Shown here: piece after piece, positions 46,419 to 58,000 of the stretch
Layout: each line of letters begins with the position of its first letter
How positions within the stretch are numbered: the stretch's first letter is position 1
NCBI GenBank assembly: GCA_951799445.1
Contig: OX637288.1
Coordinates: 45,275,288-45,339,287, forward strand
Direction of reading: 5' to 3'
From: Pseudisothecium myosuroides
Lineage: Eukaryota; Streptophyta; Bryopsida; Hypnales; Lembophyllaceae
Length of the DNA: 64,000 nt
Position numbers and translations under genes: made by a program
Notes under the pieces: model-generated
The model's database searches: none
Told to the model about the DNA's origin: nothing
The model's input: only the letters and a program-made list of their open reading frames with translations

Positions 46419-48317
46419 TCATTTATTTCTCTTAGCCTTCTTTACAGACGTGCCACCCTGAGCTGGCGATCCACCTGTCTTCTGGGGTGGGGTGTTCTTC
46501 GTCTTCGACCTGGTCCGGGGAGGCTGCAACTCTTCCTCCTCCGATTGAGTCGTATCCCCCTCTTCCGATTTCGGGTCCGTCTCGCTCAGTAGCCGTCGTC
46601 CCCTTGGTTTCGGAACAGTAAGATCGATGAGCTGGGACGGTGGCGGTGTCTGGAGAAAGGGCTGGAGCATGTGGGTGAAACTCACCGGATCCGTCCGGGC
46701 TGGATTCAACACCGTTCCGGGTAAAGCTGGTTCCCGGAAAGTAGAACCCACCGGTCTGTCGGGGAACAGATTTGCTACGGACGCAGTTCTTCCGACTGGG
46801 ACACCTAAGACAACATCTTTTACTGGAGTGGAGGCCGCAAATTGCTTCACCAGCGACCTCCTCTTCTGTGCCGATGCTGTTCCGGCTTGCGACGTTCCGG
46901 CGATTGTCTTGCTCTTTGCCGGAGAAGGCTGGTTCTGTGCCCCTCCTTCTTGGAGATCCTGACCTAGGTCAAAAAGGCCTTGGTCTAACCCCTCAAGCGG
47001 ATCCAAGTTTCCCAACAGTTGCCGGACTTCCTTGAGCATTCCCTCAATCCGGACTTCAAAATCCACAAGGATGCTCACCACCTTCGATCCCGCCACGTGA
47101 CCATCCTTCACCATGTGATTATTCCAGAGTGTAGCTCTGGCAAGAATATCCGCCGGAGTGTCAAACAGACTTCTGACATTCCGGACCAGATCGAGGGCTT
47201 CTCCCTCTTTTGTTTCAGCGGCCATCCTCTCCTTCTCCGACCACGCAGCTTGTTCTCGAAACCGGTCCCGTTCTTGCTCCAAGGTCAGAATCCGGTCCTC
47301 CAGCTGCTTCACCGCTTCCGGATCTGGCCTTTCCGCCAACGCCACCAGGATTTGGGTTTCTTCCTTCACACCCAATTTCTCACACATTTGCCGGATCAGC
47401 GCCGACATTCGCTCATTCTGTGCCCGGGTAGCTAACAGCCATTTGATGGTGGCCTCTAGCTGATCTGTTTCCGGAAGTGGTTCTCGGGGCTTCTCTTCCT
47501 CCTCGGCTTCTTGCTTACCCCGCGCACCCCGATCAGTCGATTTCCGGCGCGTCCCTCCAACGTTTGGTGATGCCTGCTCCGGTTCTGGTTCCTCTTCTTC
47601 CGGCTCGAGCTCATCCGGTTCATCTTCTGCGGGAAGTCCATACCTCAACAAATTCTCGCCCTTCCGGTATATGGTCATTTCCGGTCCGGCCAGTGCATCC
47701 TCGGAGTGATACAGATGGAAAAGATAGGGGCTAATCGGACTTGACTTCTTGTTCGCGATATTGACCGCTAACTTTTCCACTACGGAGTGAATGATCACTC
47801 CCCAGCTGACCGGCCTGGGAGCCGGATTCTCTCTATCTCCCAGCGCTCCGAAAATGGTGTTTGCCACGGTCATTGTAATCCGGGTGGGCTTTTCCGGATA
47901 CAAGATAGGGATGAGGAATGCTAACAACTGCCCATCCCGTGGACTCTTACAATCACTCGCGGTGTTTCCCTCCTTGGAATCCGCATGACTCCGGAATACC
48001 TCCACGGCGTAAGTATCCATCCGGGACGCCATTCCGGAACCCCTGCTCGGCGTAAAGTATGCCTTCGCCCACAACTCTGGAGTCCAGGCCCTAGATCGAC
48101 CCCTAATCGTCAAATCGAACTGATTACCTACTCCGGAAACCAGCTCATCAATCATCTCTTCACTCCGGACGTTCCATGGACGTTTTACCAATCCTAAACA
48201 CCCCATGATTTCTAGGTCCTCTTCTAACTCCTTCAGGCGCTCCGGATCCGATGGGACAACCGGACGTACGCCCCGGGCTGTCACTACCGACCTCCGGGAT
48301 CGACTCGCTTCCGCCAT
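46419..48317 (-). CDS. LTR-encoded ORF, 5' LTR copy (~632 aa, unknown function)
   Basis: The intact ORF starts at ATG 48317, about 440 nt inside the LTR, and stops 1,133 nt before the LTR end. With a promoter near 48675 it would be the first ORF on the genomic RNA, upstream of gag by about 1.3 kb. The protein matches the 3' LTR copy except for one residue (Met here, Thr there). Layout: N-terminal domain rich in aromatics, acidic linker, coiled coil, basic tail. An accessory coat-like or RNA-binding protein is possible; I see no basis to choose. Confidence 0.75.
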   Translation of the reverse strand: MAEASRSRRSVVTARGVRPVVPSDPERLKELEEDLEIMGCLGLVKRPWNVRSEEMIDELVSGVGNQFDLTIRGRSRAWTPELWAKAYFTPSRGSGMASRMDTYAVEVFRSHADSKEGNTASDCKSPRDGQLLAFLIPILYPEKPTRITMTVANTIFGALGDRENPAPRPVSWGVIIHSVVEKLAVNIANKKSSPISPYLFHLYHSEDALAGPEMTIYRKGENLLRYGLPAEDEPDELEPEEEEPEPEQASPNVGGTRRKSTDRGARGKQEAEEEEKPREPLPETDQLEATIKWLLATRAQNERMSALIRQMCEKLGVKEETQILVALAERPDPEAVKQLEDRILTLEQERDRFREQAAWSEKERMAAETKEGEALDLVRNVRSLFDTPADILARATLWNNHMVKDGHVAGSKVVSILVDFEVRIEGMLKEVRQLLGNLDPLEGLDQGLFDLGQDLQEGGAQNQPSPAKSKTIAGTSQAGTASAQKRRSLVKQFAASTPVKDVVLGVPVGRTASVANLFPDRPVGSTFREPALPGTVLNPARTDPVSFTHMLQPFLQTPPPSQLIDLTVPKPRGRRLLSETDPKSEEGDTTQSEEEELQPPRTRSKTKNTPPQKTGGSPAQGGTSVKKAKRNK

Positions 48318-48670
48318 CTCACCGACTGCTAGGACAATCCGGTGCAATCGGCACCTTCCTCCCTTTCTCTCCCTAACACGCCCTAACTCACCACTCTTTC
48401 TCTCTTCTAACGCACCGTGGAAGAACACGGGTAAAAGAGACTGAATGAGGCTGGCGGTGGGGTTTAAGTACCTGTCGGAACCCTAAGTTCCCGCCGCCAA
48501 AAACGTTCCCGTAAGTTCCCTAGCCGGAACCTAGGCGGTAGGTCCCTACGATCCGAAACTTTCCGGAACTTTCCGGCTACGGTTTCCGGCAGCCTGCGTA
48601 ACCTATTTAGAGTTTTATCCTTTCTACCTAGAAACTAATTTCTATTTCTAATATCTAAGTCCTAACTTGG

Positions 48671-48679
48671 TATTTAAAT
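48671..48679 (-). promoter_or_regulatory. TATA-like box in the 5' LTR
   Basis: ATTTAAATA on the minus strand, 80 bp inside the LTR, is the best candidate core promoter for the genomic RNA. It would place the start site around 48640, upstream of the LTR ORF. Confidence 0.4.
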
Positions 48680-48759
48680 GCAAAAATTGAAAAAGTTCTG
48701 CTACTTTTATCTCCACTAAATTGCTAATTGGGACTTTCCGGATGATACGTACTCCCACA

Positions 48760-48764
48760 CTCGC
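48760..48764. repeat. Target-site duplication, right copy (CTCGC)
   Basis: Exact repeat of 35822-35826, directly after the LTR terminus. Confidence 0.95.
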
Positions 48765-50242
48765 CGTCTCCAGCTCTAAACATGAACCTCTTCTCAAAAA
48801 TACTACCTCGACAACAACCAGGTGTTCCTGAAACAACTTGCAGGTGTTCCTGAAACATCCGTATCCCCGACCTACAGGTTTTGAATGTTAGAAAGCTGTC
48901 GATACGAATGCACTACTGAGCCATCATTTCTTCAAGTTCAGAAGCGCAAAAGATGCATTTCTTCACAACCAGTTTACTATAGCAGAAAACAAATTACCAG
49001 CTCAATCACAAATGCCTTCTAAGCAGCAATTCAATCGCCATGCAGTGCAATCAATTTCCAGTCGGTTTTGCGGAATGCAAGACATGTCTAATTGAAGATA
49101 CCGACAACAAAGTTTGTTGTAGAAAGAAACAAATGACACGAAATGCTTTCACTCACCAGCGTTACGCCTAAAGTGTAACTTGCAACCGATCTCAGTCAAC
49201 AATGCAAAATGAACTCACCATTGAAGCACGCTGGATAGATACAGACAAACTGATCGAAGGCGAAGTTTAACACTTGGACTAAAGCATCACAGCAAGCTCT
49301 TCATTGTAATCTCAAAGACTGACGGCAAAAATTTAAGAAGTGGGTTCAAAATTTCCCATCAATCGGTCCCAAGCATCGCTTCACCATCACAGCAGTAAGC
49401 CTAATGATGGTCTTCGATACCGACTGATGGAGTTGTACGAGTAGTTACCATCATGGTAATGAATGGTAATGAAACGGAGTTTCTCACTAAGCACATGGTG
49501 CAATAGTGAAACATTGTTTCCAAGCTCAATTTGAAGATACAGCAGAGGATGGCACACATGAAGGAAATGAGAACACGGAAATCCTAGACTAGGCATCACT
49601 TGAACTCCGACTGGTTCAAAATATGAAACAAAGAGACCTCACTACAAGTCACTGTGCATATATCTCTCACCATCATATAAAGAGATCAGAGGCTAAGCTT
49701 CATCATTACAAGTTGCACGGACCAAGCTAAATTCTTGGAGTAACATAAAATTCCTATACCACGACGGGTTCAGGAGCTCGAGCTATGCCTTTGGTCGATT
49801 ACCCATCGACTTTCATACACGTGATGGTGCTGAAGGACACATGGTCCCACCCTCACCAGTCTAAGCTTTCAAATTACTTGATAAACATCAGATTTCCTTT
49901 TGGGCACCATATCACTGTATGGAGGTTTTCTATAGATTCCAGAAATAAATGGAAGAGATCTTACTGAAAACTTTGACCCTTTGTTTTAAATTATAAAATC
50001 AAAGCGACAAATCAGTCACGATTAGTAGTCTTACAGAATTGGAAAAAAAAATAGAAACGTTTTTACAACTCTATTTCAACTTTTATTTTTAATTTTTATT
50101 ATGAACATGACAAATGATTGATGATTATGAGGGATCTTTGATAATAGTTCAAAATTAGAAAGAAAATTTCTTACTCAAATGACTCAAATCTCCACCCATT
50201 ACTTTTCACTTTTAAATTCAACATAAAAATATTTCATAATAT
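48765..50242. other. Region right of the retrotransposon without a supported gene
   Basis: Up to about 49770 the composition is mixed and resembles 31.3-32.3 kb; then it turns A/T-rich. A 22-bp tandem duplication (caggtgttcctgaaaca) lies at 48819-48857. No convincing exon chain found. Confidence 0.4.
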
Positions 50243-50558
50243 GACCAATTTCATTAAAATGGTGGAATTCCGTTAATTTGGCACTTTTAGCAGTTCAGAC
50301 CGCCCAGTCTGAAGTGTTTTTTCTGTACCAAAATTTATATCTGTATTAGATTTTTGAAATCTACAACTGTCCTAGATATTTAAAATCTCTACGAATCCTA
50401 GATTTTATAGATTGCAGAATCTGATATCTATGTCGGTTCTAGATTTTTGAAATCTAAAAATGACCTAGATGTTATCAATTTACACTTGTCCAGTTGTCCT
50501 AGATGTCACGATGCGAAAATGGCACATGGAATACCGCCACTTTAATGAAATTCGCCCT
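50243..50558. mobile_element. MITE 1 of the AATGGCGGTATTCC family (~316 bp)
   Basis: The left end CAATTTCATTAAAATGGTGG (from 50246) and the right end, complement of AATTTCATTAAAGTGGCGGT (to 50553), form a terminal inverted repeat of about 25 bp. Near the left end is a palindrome, TTCAGACCGCCCAGTCTGAA at 50294-50313. The rest has several TAGATTT..AAATCT short palindromes. Non-coding. Confidence 0.8.
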
Positions 50559-50926
50559 TAAATCCTAAACCTTCATTTCTTATTTGTACATTCAAAAGTC
50601 ACGAATCATTCATAATTAAGAACAGTCTTACAGAATTTTAAAGAATAAACAGAAAACTTCTTACTTAAATCTGTATCCTATATTTATTTATTCCAAAAAA
50701 AATTGTGACAAATAATATATGAGACTATGAATTGGATGTTGCTTTCAGAAATCCCCCCAAAAAATTAGTAACTTCTTATTTAAGTATCTATGCTTCATTT
50801 TTGAAGCATATTGGCCTTCAGTCTTCTTTGTATAGCTCCTACTCTTGTCGCTACCCACATGGTTGCCCCACTCATATACGCTCCTTGAAAGGAAAAAAAT
50901 ATGTTTTCAAGGAGATTTCATTTTAT

Positions 50927-51119
50927 GGCCAATTTTATTACAATGGCGATATTCCTTTAAATTGGCCCGCTTACAGTTTAGAACGAGCGTTCTGAAATCT
51001 ATACATGTTCTAGATGTTTTAGAACGCCCGTTCTGAAATCTATACAAGTCCTAGATGGTGAAAATGGCACACCGTTAAAGTGGCACATGGAATACCGTCA
51101 TTTTAATGAAGTTGCCCAT
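50927..51119. mobile_element. MITE 2 of the family, short form (~193 bp)
   Basis: Left terminus at 50927-50955 and right terminus at 51090-51118 match the family ends. The centre is two tandem 41-bp units (50977-51017, 51018-51058). Each starts with a palindrome (TTTAGAACGAGCGTTCTGAA; TTTAGAACGCCCGTTCTGAA) and ends in a CTAGATG block. The right subterminal units match those at 25936-25990. Confidence 0.8.
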
Positions 51120-52167
51120 TTTTTCTCTATCCTAACCTAACAATAATAAATCTATCCCCATATTATTAACCACCTTGATCTAAAACTTAAAGAATACATT
51201 GAAGGAAGAGATCTAAATCTGAACTTCCCTTTTTGATTTGTACATATATGAAAGAGTCATCTTATCGGTATAATATTATTTATGAAGTGAATTTCAAAGT
51301 ACACAATCTTTTAATAGAGATTTTAGTAAGAACTTTTCCATTTTTTTTTCCTCCAACATTCATCTTATCCATGTATAATTTGCCAACTAAATTTAAAATT
51401 TGAAAATTTAGTGAAGAAATTTAACCTAGAACTTTCCCTTCTGACTTGCGTACATATCAAAGAATCATTTTATTGGCGTCTTATTTATCATCTAGATTTT
51501 AAAGTATAAAATACTGGATGAAGGATATATTACAAACTTTCCCATTTGATTCTTCCTATTTTTTAGTAACTACAATAAAATAAAAACAAGCAAGCATACA
51601 ATAACATATTCCCTTCTATGGAATTCGGAACTTCTTGATGAGAGATGGACCCTTCTCATTGCAAATATCAACAAAATCAAATTCATCGAACAAAACGATT
51701 ATGGTGCAATTCGGGCCCTACCACAATCAATTTTGTGCTTTTGGGCTATTTCTTAAGAGGGGCAAGTTCTTGTCTGGGGCTACTGTTTAAGAGGGACAAC
51801 TTCTTGTCTAAAGGCGAGTTTGGGTGCAAAAGAGAGGCATCACGTTCTGTGGTCTTTTTTTCAAATAAAATATTTCTGGCGCAAATTCTTGTTCTCGACA
51901 ACCTTAGGTGGGACCCTCATGAGTTCAGATACCAATGTTTGTTATATGAGAGAATTGCTACAATTTTATTTAATATCTTCTAGGATCATCATGGCATTGT
52001 ATTTTGGAACATTTTTCATGTGATGTAATTAATTTTTATATAGAATCATGGCATTGATCTCTCATTTTCAGAGTTTTGGAGTTCCTTTGGTACATTTGCA
52101 TAGAACATTATTTTTCACTTTTTTAAGAGTTCATATCTCGACATTCATAGCATTGTTTGTAGAAATA
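51120..52167. other. AT-rich spacer between MITEs
   Basis: No supported gene. A 112-codon ORF (51645-51983, plus) has no recognisable motif and crosses A/T-rich sequence; I do not call it a gene. Confidence 0.5.
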
Positions 52168-52476
52168 GGGCGAATTTCATTAAAATGGCGGTACTCCATG
52201 TGCCATTTTCACACCGTATCATCTAGGACAAGTGTACATTGCTGACATCTACATCTGTTTTAGATTTCGAAAATCTAGAACTGACATAGATATTAGACCA
52301 TGCAATTTAAAGAATCTAAGATTCGTATAGATTTCAACTATCTAGCACAACTGTAGATTTAAAAAACCTATTATTGTATAGATTCTGGTACAGAAAAAAA
52401 ACAGTTCACACTGTGCGGTCTAAACTGCTAAAAGTGCCAAATTAATGGAATACCGCCATTTTAATGAAATTGGCTA
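52168..52476. mobile_element. MITE 3 of the family, inverted relative to MITE 1 (~309 bp)
   Basis: AATTTCATTAAAATGGCGGT at 52173-52192 is exactly mirrored at the right end (to about 52471). Read on the minus strand, its interior is colinear with MITE 1 (ggcacttttagcag, the palindrome variant, then tctgtacc). The palindrome reads GTTCACACTGTGCGGTCTAA here, partly eroded. Confidence 0.8.
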
Positions 52477-53050
52477 TTAAATTCTTCAAGAAATTAAGAA
52501 ATTTTTCGATTTGAATGTATAATTATATTGATTGGATTCAAATCCACTTAGGAAAAGAACTTCAAGCGGAGCAAGAAAAATAACTTAGCTTCATTTGAAG
52601 GCATAGTGCAATATCGGCGTAGTGCAAGGTTTATGTTCCCAGCCTCATACAAAAGACATCGGTACTATACAATGAGTTGTCCCCCTTAAATATAGAGGAC
52701 ATCAACTTATGTAAGAATATGTCCTATTGTTTTTTGCAAATGTCAATGATACATCATAATTATGCAATATATGAGTTACACTGATTACCAAGATATATAA
52801 ACAAAGGATGGAGATTTATGTCAGAACTTGTTCAGAAGTAGACTAATACCGGAAGTAGATGTATTATATGTGGGCTCTTTGCTTGTCCAAGTTCTGTAGG
52901 ATGCATTTGTATTTCCTTCTTTGCATATCACTAAGTATGTAAATGATGAATCTATGTTGAAATGTTCACCCTGTAGGCATTGTTGTGAGAATTTCACATT
53001 CAGGCTCAACCAATTGCTTGCTACTAAATGTTGTGCTTCATGAATACAAG
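52477..53050. other. AT-rich spacer
   Basis: No gene or element recognised on either strand. Confidence 0.5.
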
Positions 53051-53466
53051 ATATGGTAGTAAGGTTATATGCTCAAAAAGCGACCATTCTAGGGCTGGTC
53101 CAGAATTTCCATATGTTTGCGTGAACCAAAATCTATTTAATTCATTTTTTGGAGAAAAGAAAGTACATGCCAATGATACGTAACACAATTGGTTTCATAT
53201 TTTTTGAACTGTTTTTGAATTAGTTATGAAATTTCAAAGAGTTCTTCAGTGGGTACCTATTTGTGACCCTACGTCTCTCAAAATCAGTCCCCTCACAATT
53301 TCTTAAGTGATTTGAAGAAATGAAGTCCACTGATTGGTTCTTGCAATAAAGAATACTTTTCTTTAAATTGAATCAATGCCTGAAGTGGGCCTTTTTTAAA
53401 CCACTTCATATCCATTCAATATCATTTTATAGTGTCAATTTCACACTATATTTCATTTACCTTACA
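53051..53466. mobile_element. Eroded copy of the 15847-16270 MITE
   Basis: Shared blocks in order: ctagggctggtcc near 53090, ttatgaaatttcaaa, acctatttgtgac, the ctgattggttcttgcaata block, and atttcatttaccttac at the right end. The termini have lost the AGGAGG core. Confidence 0.55.
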
Positions 53467-54534
53467 TGAAGTTCCATTAAGGAGTAAAGGGAGAATGATA
53501 CGGATATTGGGCTAATTATTATGTTTTAATACTCGTTCAGATAGTTTTTTTCCTTTATGCCCACTCCCCCCCAAAAAACACTTTTACAAACATAAAATAG
53601 GGTTCTAGCAATCCTATTGGTATTTAAAATGTTACCATGAACCAAGAGTTGTATTGAGTTTGAATTTCTATTTTAATATGATAAAAATTCAATTTAATGA
53701 AAGTCTACCGAAACGAATTTCTAGAGGAGGGACTTCTACTTTTCACTCATTCCAAATAGATGAGTCCAAAGTACGTTCAGCACTTCCCCTTCCAAATGCT
53801 ATTTCCTTCAATTTTAATGCAATGCTAGCATCATTGCATTCCTATGGAGTCACAATCATGCGAACTGAACCCTTCAAGACTCAATATACATTTTTGGGGA
53901 ACATAGAGTTTGTATTGGGTGGAAACATAGTCCTGCAAATTGAAAGCTTACTTTTAACTTCAAAACCATCAAATTCCTATCTTCGTTGAATTTTTTCATT
54001 TCATTTCTCACATTCACGTGATTACTTTGTCACTGCCCGTTATGTTGAGTACTCATAACCTTGCGCATTAAATACTATAGATTCTGTAGAAAGAATGACA
54101 TTAGCCATTCATTTTCCAAAACTGCAAGGTACATACAGAGAAGCCATACATTGAATGCAATTATGCACATTGGACCCTCTTACGTAACCTTTATTTGTTG
54201 GCCAACTTTTAACTCTTCACATGTGCAAACAAGATTGAAAATGAATAAGTGATTGCTTTGTTTGTTTTTTATGCAAAGTATAACATGTGTACTTTGAATT
54301 TCTGAGGTTGCAATTCACTAGAAATTGGTAGAATTTATAAAAATGTTAAATTGTTGTTCAATTTTGGAGCACATTCTTACAAGCTCAAAATAAACTTTGG
54401 GCATTTCGAAGTGAATTCGCGAGCCAGTTCACGAAGGATTCACTAGTTGTTCAATTTAGTAAGTACGAGAGATCGGAGGCTATTTCACTCAAATCTTTTG
54501 ACCTAATATACCGTATTGTTAAAAATATATAATA
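53467..54534. other. Spacer without a supported gene
   Basis: The largest ORF (111 codons, 53654-53989, plus) has no motif I recognise and no splice partner. Otherwise A/T-rich. Confidence 0.45.
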
Positions 54535-55099
54535 CTCCCTCTGTCCCACTAAAAAACTCCAAATCAAGCAGAATTTATGTCCTACTAAAAAGTTCGTTTT
54601 TGTGATTTTCATTGTTTAGTGAGTGTTTGTTACATTGAACAACCTTGTGGGGGCAAGTGAGACAATCAAAAAGCATTCCCGTGGCCTTGCAAGCTTGGCC
54701 TTGGCAATATGAGACACCTTGTACTAATTTCTTTGTCAAATAGTAGTGTTCAGAACTTATTTAGTGACTACTTCGGTGCTATTAAAATTTGATCATAAAG
54801 TGGGATATTTTTTAATTTTTTTTAATTTTTAGGTTGGAGAACATGTCATTACAATCCCATTGCAGCCACCACCCTTTAAATCATCTAAAATGATAGAGCT
54901 GGTAGCAATTATAAAATATGTTCAAATATCACACTTTTGACATGAATTTTGGGTGCCTAAATGATAGCTTGAGGTCTTGCATACATCTAAGGGATGGGTT
55001 ATTTATTCTTGAATGAATGTATTTTTGGCACTTTGATTGAAAATATAGTTAATTTCTTAACGGGAAGAGTTTTGGAGGTTTTTAGTGGAATAGAGGGAG
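54535..55099. mobile_element. Stowaway-like MITE (Tc1/mariner type), ~565 bp
   Basis: CTCCCTCTGTCCCACTAAAA at 54535 is inverted at the right end with two mismatches, and TA flanks both sides (54533-54534, 55100-55101). The CTCCCT start and TA duplication are typical of Stowaway elements. Interior non-coding. Confidence 0.75.
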
Positions 55100-58000
55100 T
55101 AATTGTTATTTTTTGGGGCACCCTACGTTCTTTTTAACACATTTGTCAGTCCATTTTTTGGCCTGTACATTACATACACAAATTAGAAGTAATAGGTGTT
55201 AAATGATATTTTGTGTTATTATTTTTGTTTAATCTTCTTCTTTGTTATTGTTGTATCCCTTTGAAATCTTTTTTTATGAAGACTGTACAGTACACTACAA
55301 TGTATTTGGACAAATGAATTATTCTCCAAGAAATACATTCACAAGCACTGAACAATGTACTGTAATAATTAATGTATGAAATAATTTAGTGCTGAAAATC
55401 AACAAAATATTCTCGTGAATACAATGAATGCAAATATTGAACAACATAAAATAGACACTACATTATAATATTACTAGACTTCGAAGTTGCTTCACTATAT
55501 TCTTATGTGTTCACTACAAGTACTAAAATGGTCTGAAAGAACTAGGTGGTCTATAATTCTTAAATGTTAGGTGTGTAAGAGCTAGGTGTAAAATCTAATA
55601 TATGGTATAAAATATAACCCTACATTAGTAATAATATTGTACATGTTATCCTACACATTGTATATTATATATCATATTTTTATAAATTTTAGGTTTAATA
55701 AATATATATTACCCTATCTTAGATCTCACGTGGTTTCCAATATGCGTATGAAGTGATTCCTCCAAGAATTAACCTAGCATTCATTTGCCATGCGTGCTAG
55801 TAAAGTATAATAGTGTGTAGCCAATGCAACGAACCTTATTTTTGAGCAAATATATTTTTTTTAAAAGCATTGCATATTGATTTTCAAATTATTTTGAAAT
55901 GATCCAAATATACTAATGACATATTATAATTCACGTTTAGGTGTACAGCAATGAGTTCACTTGAAGACCCATTCAAACGCAAAAAAAATAAAAATAAGAA
56001 CAAAGACGTTTTTTTCCTGCATTCGAAAATAATGTTATCATGTTTCAGTCCAAATGATAGAATGGACTGACAAAATTTCAACACATTGCCTTCTTCTTGG
56101 AAGCCACAATTACATAATCAAATTCTAAAAAGAAGACCAAAATGAGGGCAGTGCATGAAGGAATTCTGCAGTTGGTATTTATCCAAACCAGCAAGGCTCT
56201 CTACCATCTAGAGATGAATAACAAGTTCAGCATTGACCACTTCAAAAAATACATTGTAATTATCACATAAATATCACACTGCATGTGAGTGTCTCTCGGG
56301 GAGGTCACTTTGCGAAAGTAGAAAACCACGTGACTTAAACTATAGGTTGCATTTTATTCAGAGGTAGAAAAAATTATAAATGATTTGGATCTATTTTAGC
56401 TTACATTTAATTCTTAAAATATCATTACACGTAAAAATAGGACTTGAAGTAGAAGAAAATGTTTATTCTTGAAGGTTAGCCCCTCCAAGATGAGCCCCAA
56501 TATAGCTGATCAAGTTTGAGTCCTCTTAGTATATGATTACAGAACCAATTTTTTTTTAATTGTCTTCCATATTTTATTAGTTGTATACATGCCAAGTTTC
56601 TCAAAATTATGAGTATTTTTGAAAAAAGTGCCCAGAAGATGCCCAAATTGCTCAGGTTGCCAAAAAAGTTGAAGGCAACTTTACTTTTTTTTGGGATGCT
56701 CAATGAGAAAAAAATATATTCTTACTACAGGGTACATGTTGACACCTTGTGTTAGAATTCAGTGAACAACCAACCAAAAATGACTTCATAGGATGGTATT
56801 TACATTTCGAATTCTTTAGTGAATGGACAATTGGTCTTCAGGGGTTAAAAACTACCACTTGGTCAGTTGGACACTTCAATTATATATGTAAAAAAGCCCC
56901 ATTTAAAAAATTGCATAAATGAATTTACAAAAACTAATAGTATAGAGTATTGGAAATATGCCCCTCTTCACTATTTATGTACAAATATGGTCATATTAAA
57001 TACTATAATTAAGGTAAATAGCCCCACAGTACATACACTCTTCATTGAAGTGTATACCTAAAATCGTGCATTTATGATCTTCCCGGGAATATACAAAATC
57101 CCTCATTGATCACTTTGAGCAATTGAGTTAAATGAATTGTTCAAAGTGCCTCAAAATAGTTAAGAATACTAGTTTGCAAACCCATACACATTGTCAAACT
57201 TTAAATTTCATATATTAATCAAAATTTTCCATTTTTTTTCCTAATATGAAATCGTCAGTGAGAACCGCAAAATAATCATGAATAAGTTCAAAGAAACATA
57301 TTCAATGAAGTAATACATTTCTTTACAAAAAAATTTATGTACAATAAACCTCCGAAGAGTTATATATATTTTATTCAATACATCAAATTCATAAAAACAT
57401 TAAATAAATTTTTCCTACGAATTCATAAAAAGATTCACTAGACAACTCAATAGTAACTGTATTATAGAAGATTAAATGGAATGAAATCAACAAATTTGTA
57501 TGTAAGAATGTAGGAAAAATATCCATACAAAGTTTAATGTAGAAGATGCCTAGATGACAAAGGTTGCCCACAAATTGCAGCGCTAGAAGTAAAATGCATT
57601 TCCACTACAGAAGTATATAAATATTATTCAGAAGTTCTGTGAAGATGTTGTGAGCACTTTTTGAACCAGTTCTACGCACATGTCATAACTAACTTCATAG
57701 CAACGTACCTACATTTTCAGTGGGTTCTTCAATACAAAATTGGCCTTCACATCACTTGAATTCAATTAATCACTATTCTTTTTATGGTGTGTTTCCTATA
57801 CACATATGTACTAAATTGAATGGAAAATGTGTGAATAATGGATGAAGTGGGAAAAATCTTAATTTGGTTTTCAAAAGGCCACAAGAGGCATGCATGTACC
57901 AGTAGTGGAAGAATGAGACTTCTGAATTTTACATCATTCTCCAACTTTGCATATGGCTACTTAAGCTCACTTGATTTTTGATCTCACAAATTACATTTAT

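Larger units (their letters stand above)
35827..48759 (-). mobile_element. 12.93-kb Ty3/gypsy LTR retrotransposon, nearly intact, with LTR-encoded ORF
   Basis: Two 3,474-bp direct repeats (TG...CA termini) flank gag and pol; a 5-bp target duplication and a tRNA-Asp primer site complete it. I see seven LTR differences, about 99.8% identity, so insertion is recent. Domain order is gag, PR, RT, RNase H, INT with a GPY/F-like end and no chromodomain, so it is not a chromovirus. The FIDDF polymerase motif and tRNA-Asp primer recall the Athila/Tat side of plant gypsy elements (family knowledge). CCGG, usually as TCCGG/CCGGA, is strikingly dense over the whole element. The very long LTR exists because it contains a ~632-codon ORF. 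There is no env-like or movement-protein gene. Confidence 0.95.
45286..48759 (-). repeat. 5' LTR of the retrotransposon
   Basis: Direct repeat of 35827-39300 at an offset of 9,459 bp. It starts at 48759 (TGTGGG) and ends at 45286 (CGACA), beside the primer site. It carries the second LTR ORF copy and must contain the promoter. At 3,474 bp it is long for a plant gypsy LTR. Confidence 0.95.

Noticed and set aside
35827..48759. Endogenous pararetrovirus or env-bearing errantivirus-like element
   Set aside because: There is a clear integrase, LTRs with a target duplication and a tRNA-Asp primer site. There is no movement protein, and no env-like ORF lies between pol and the 3' LTR.
51645..51983. 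112-codon plus-strand ORF between MITEs
   Set aside because: Composition follows the local A/T-rich background, and no domain or splice structure is seen.
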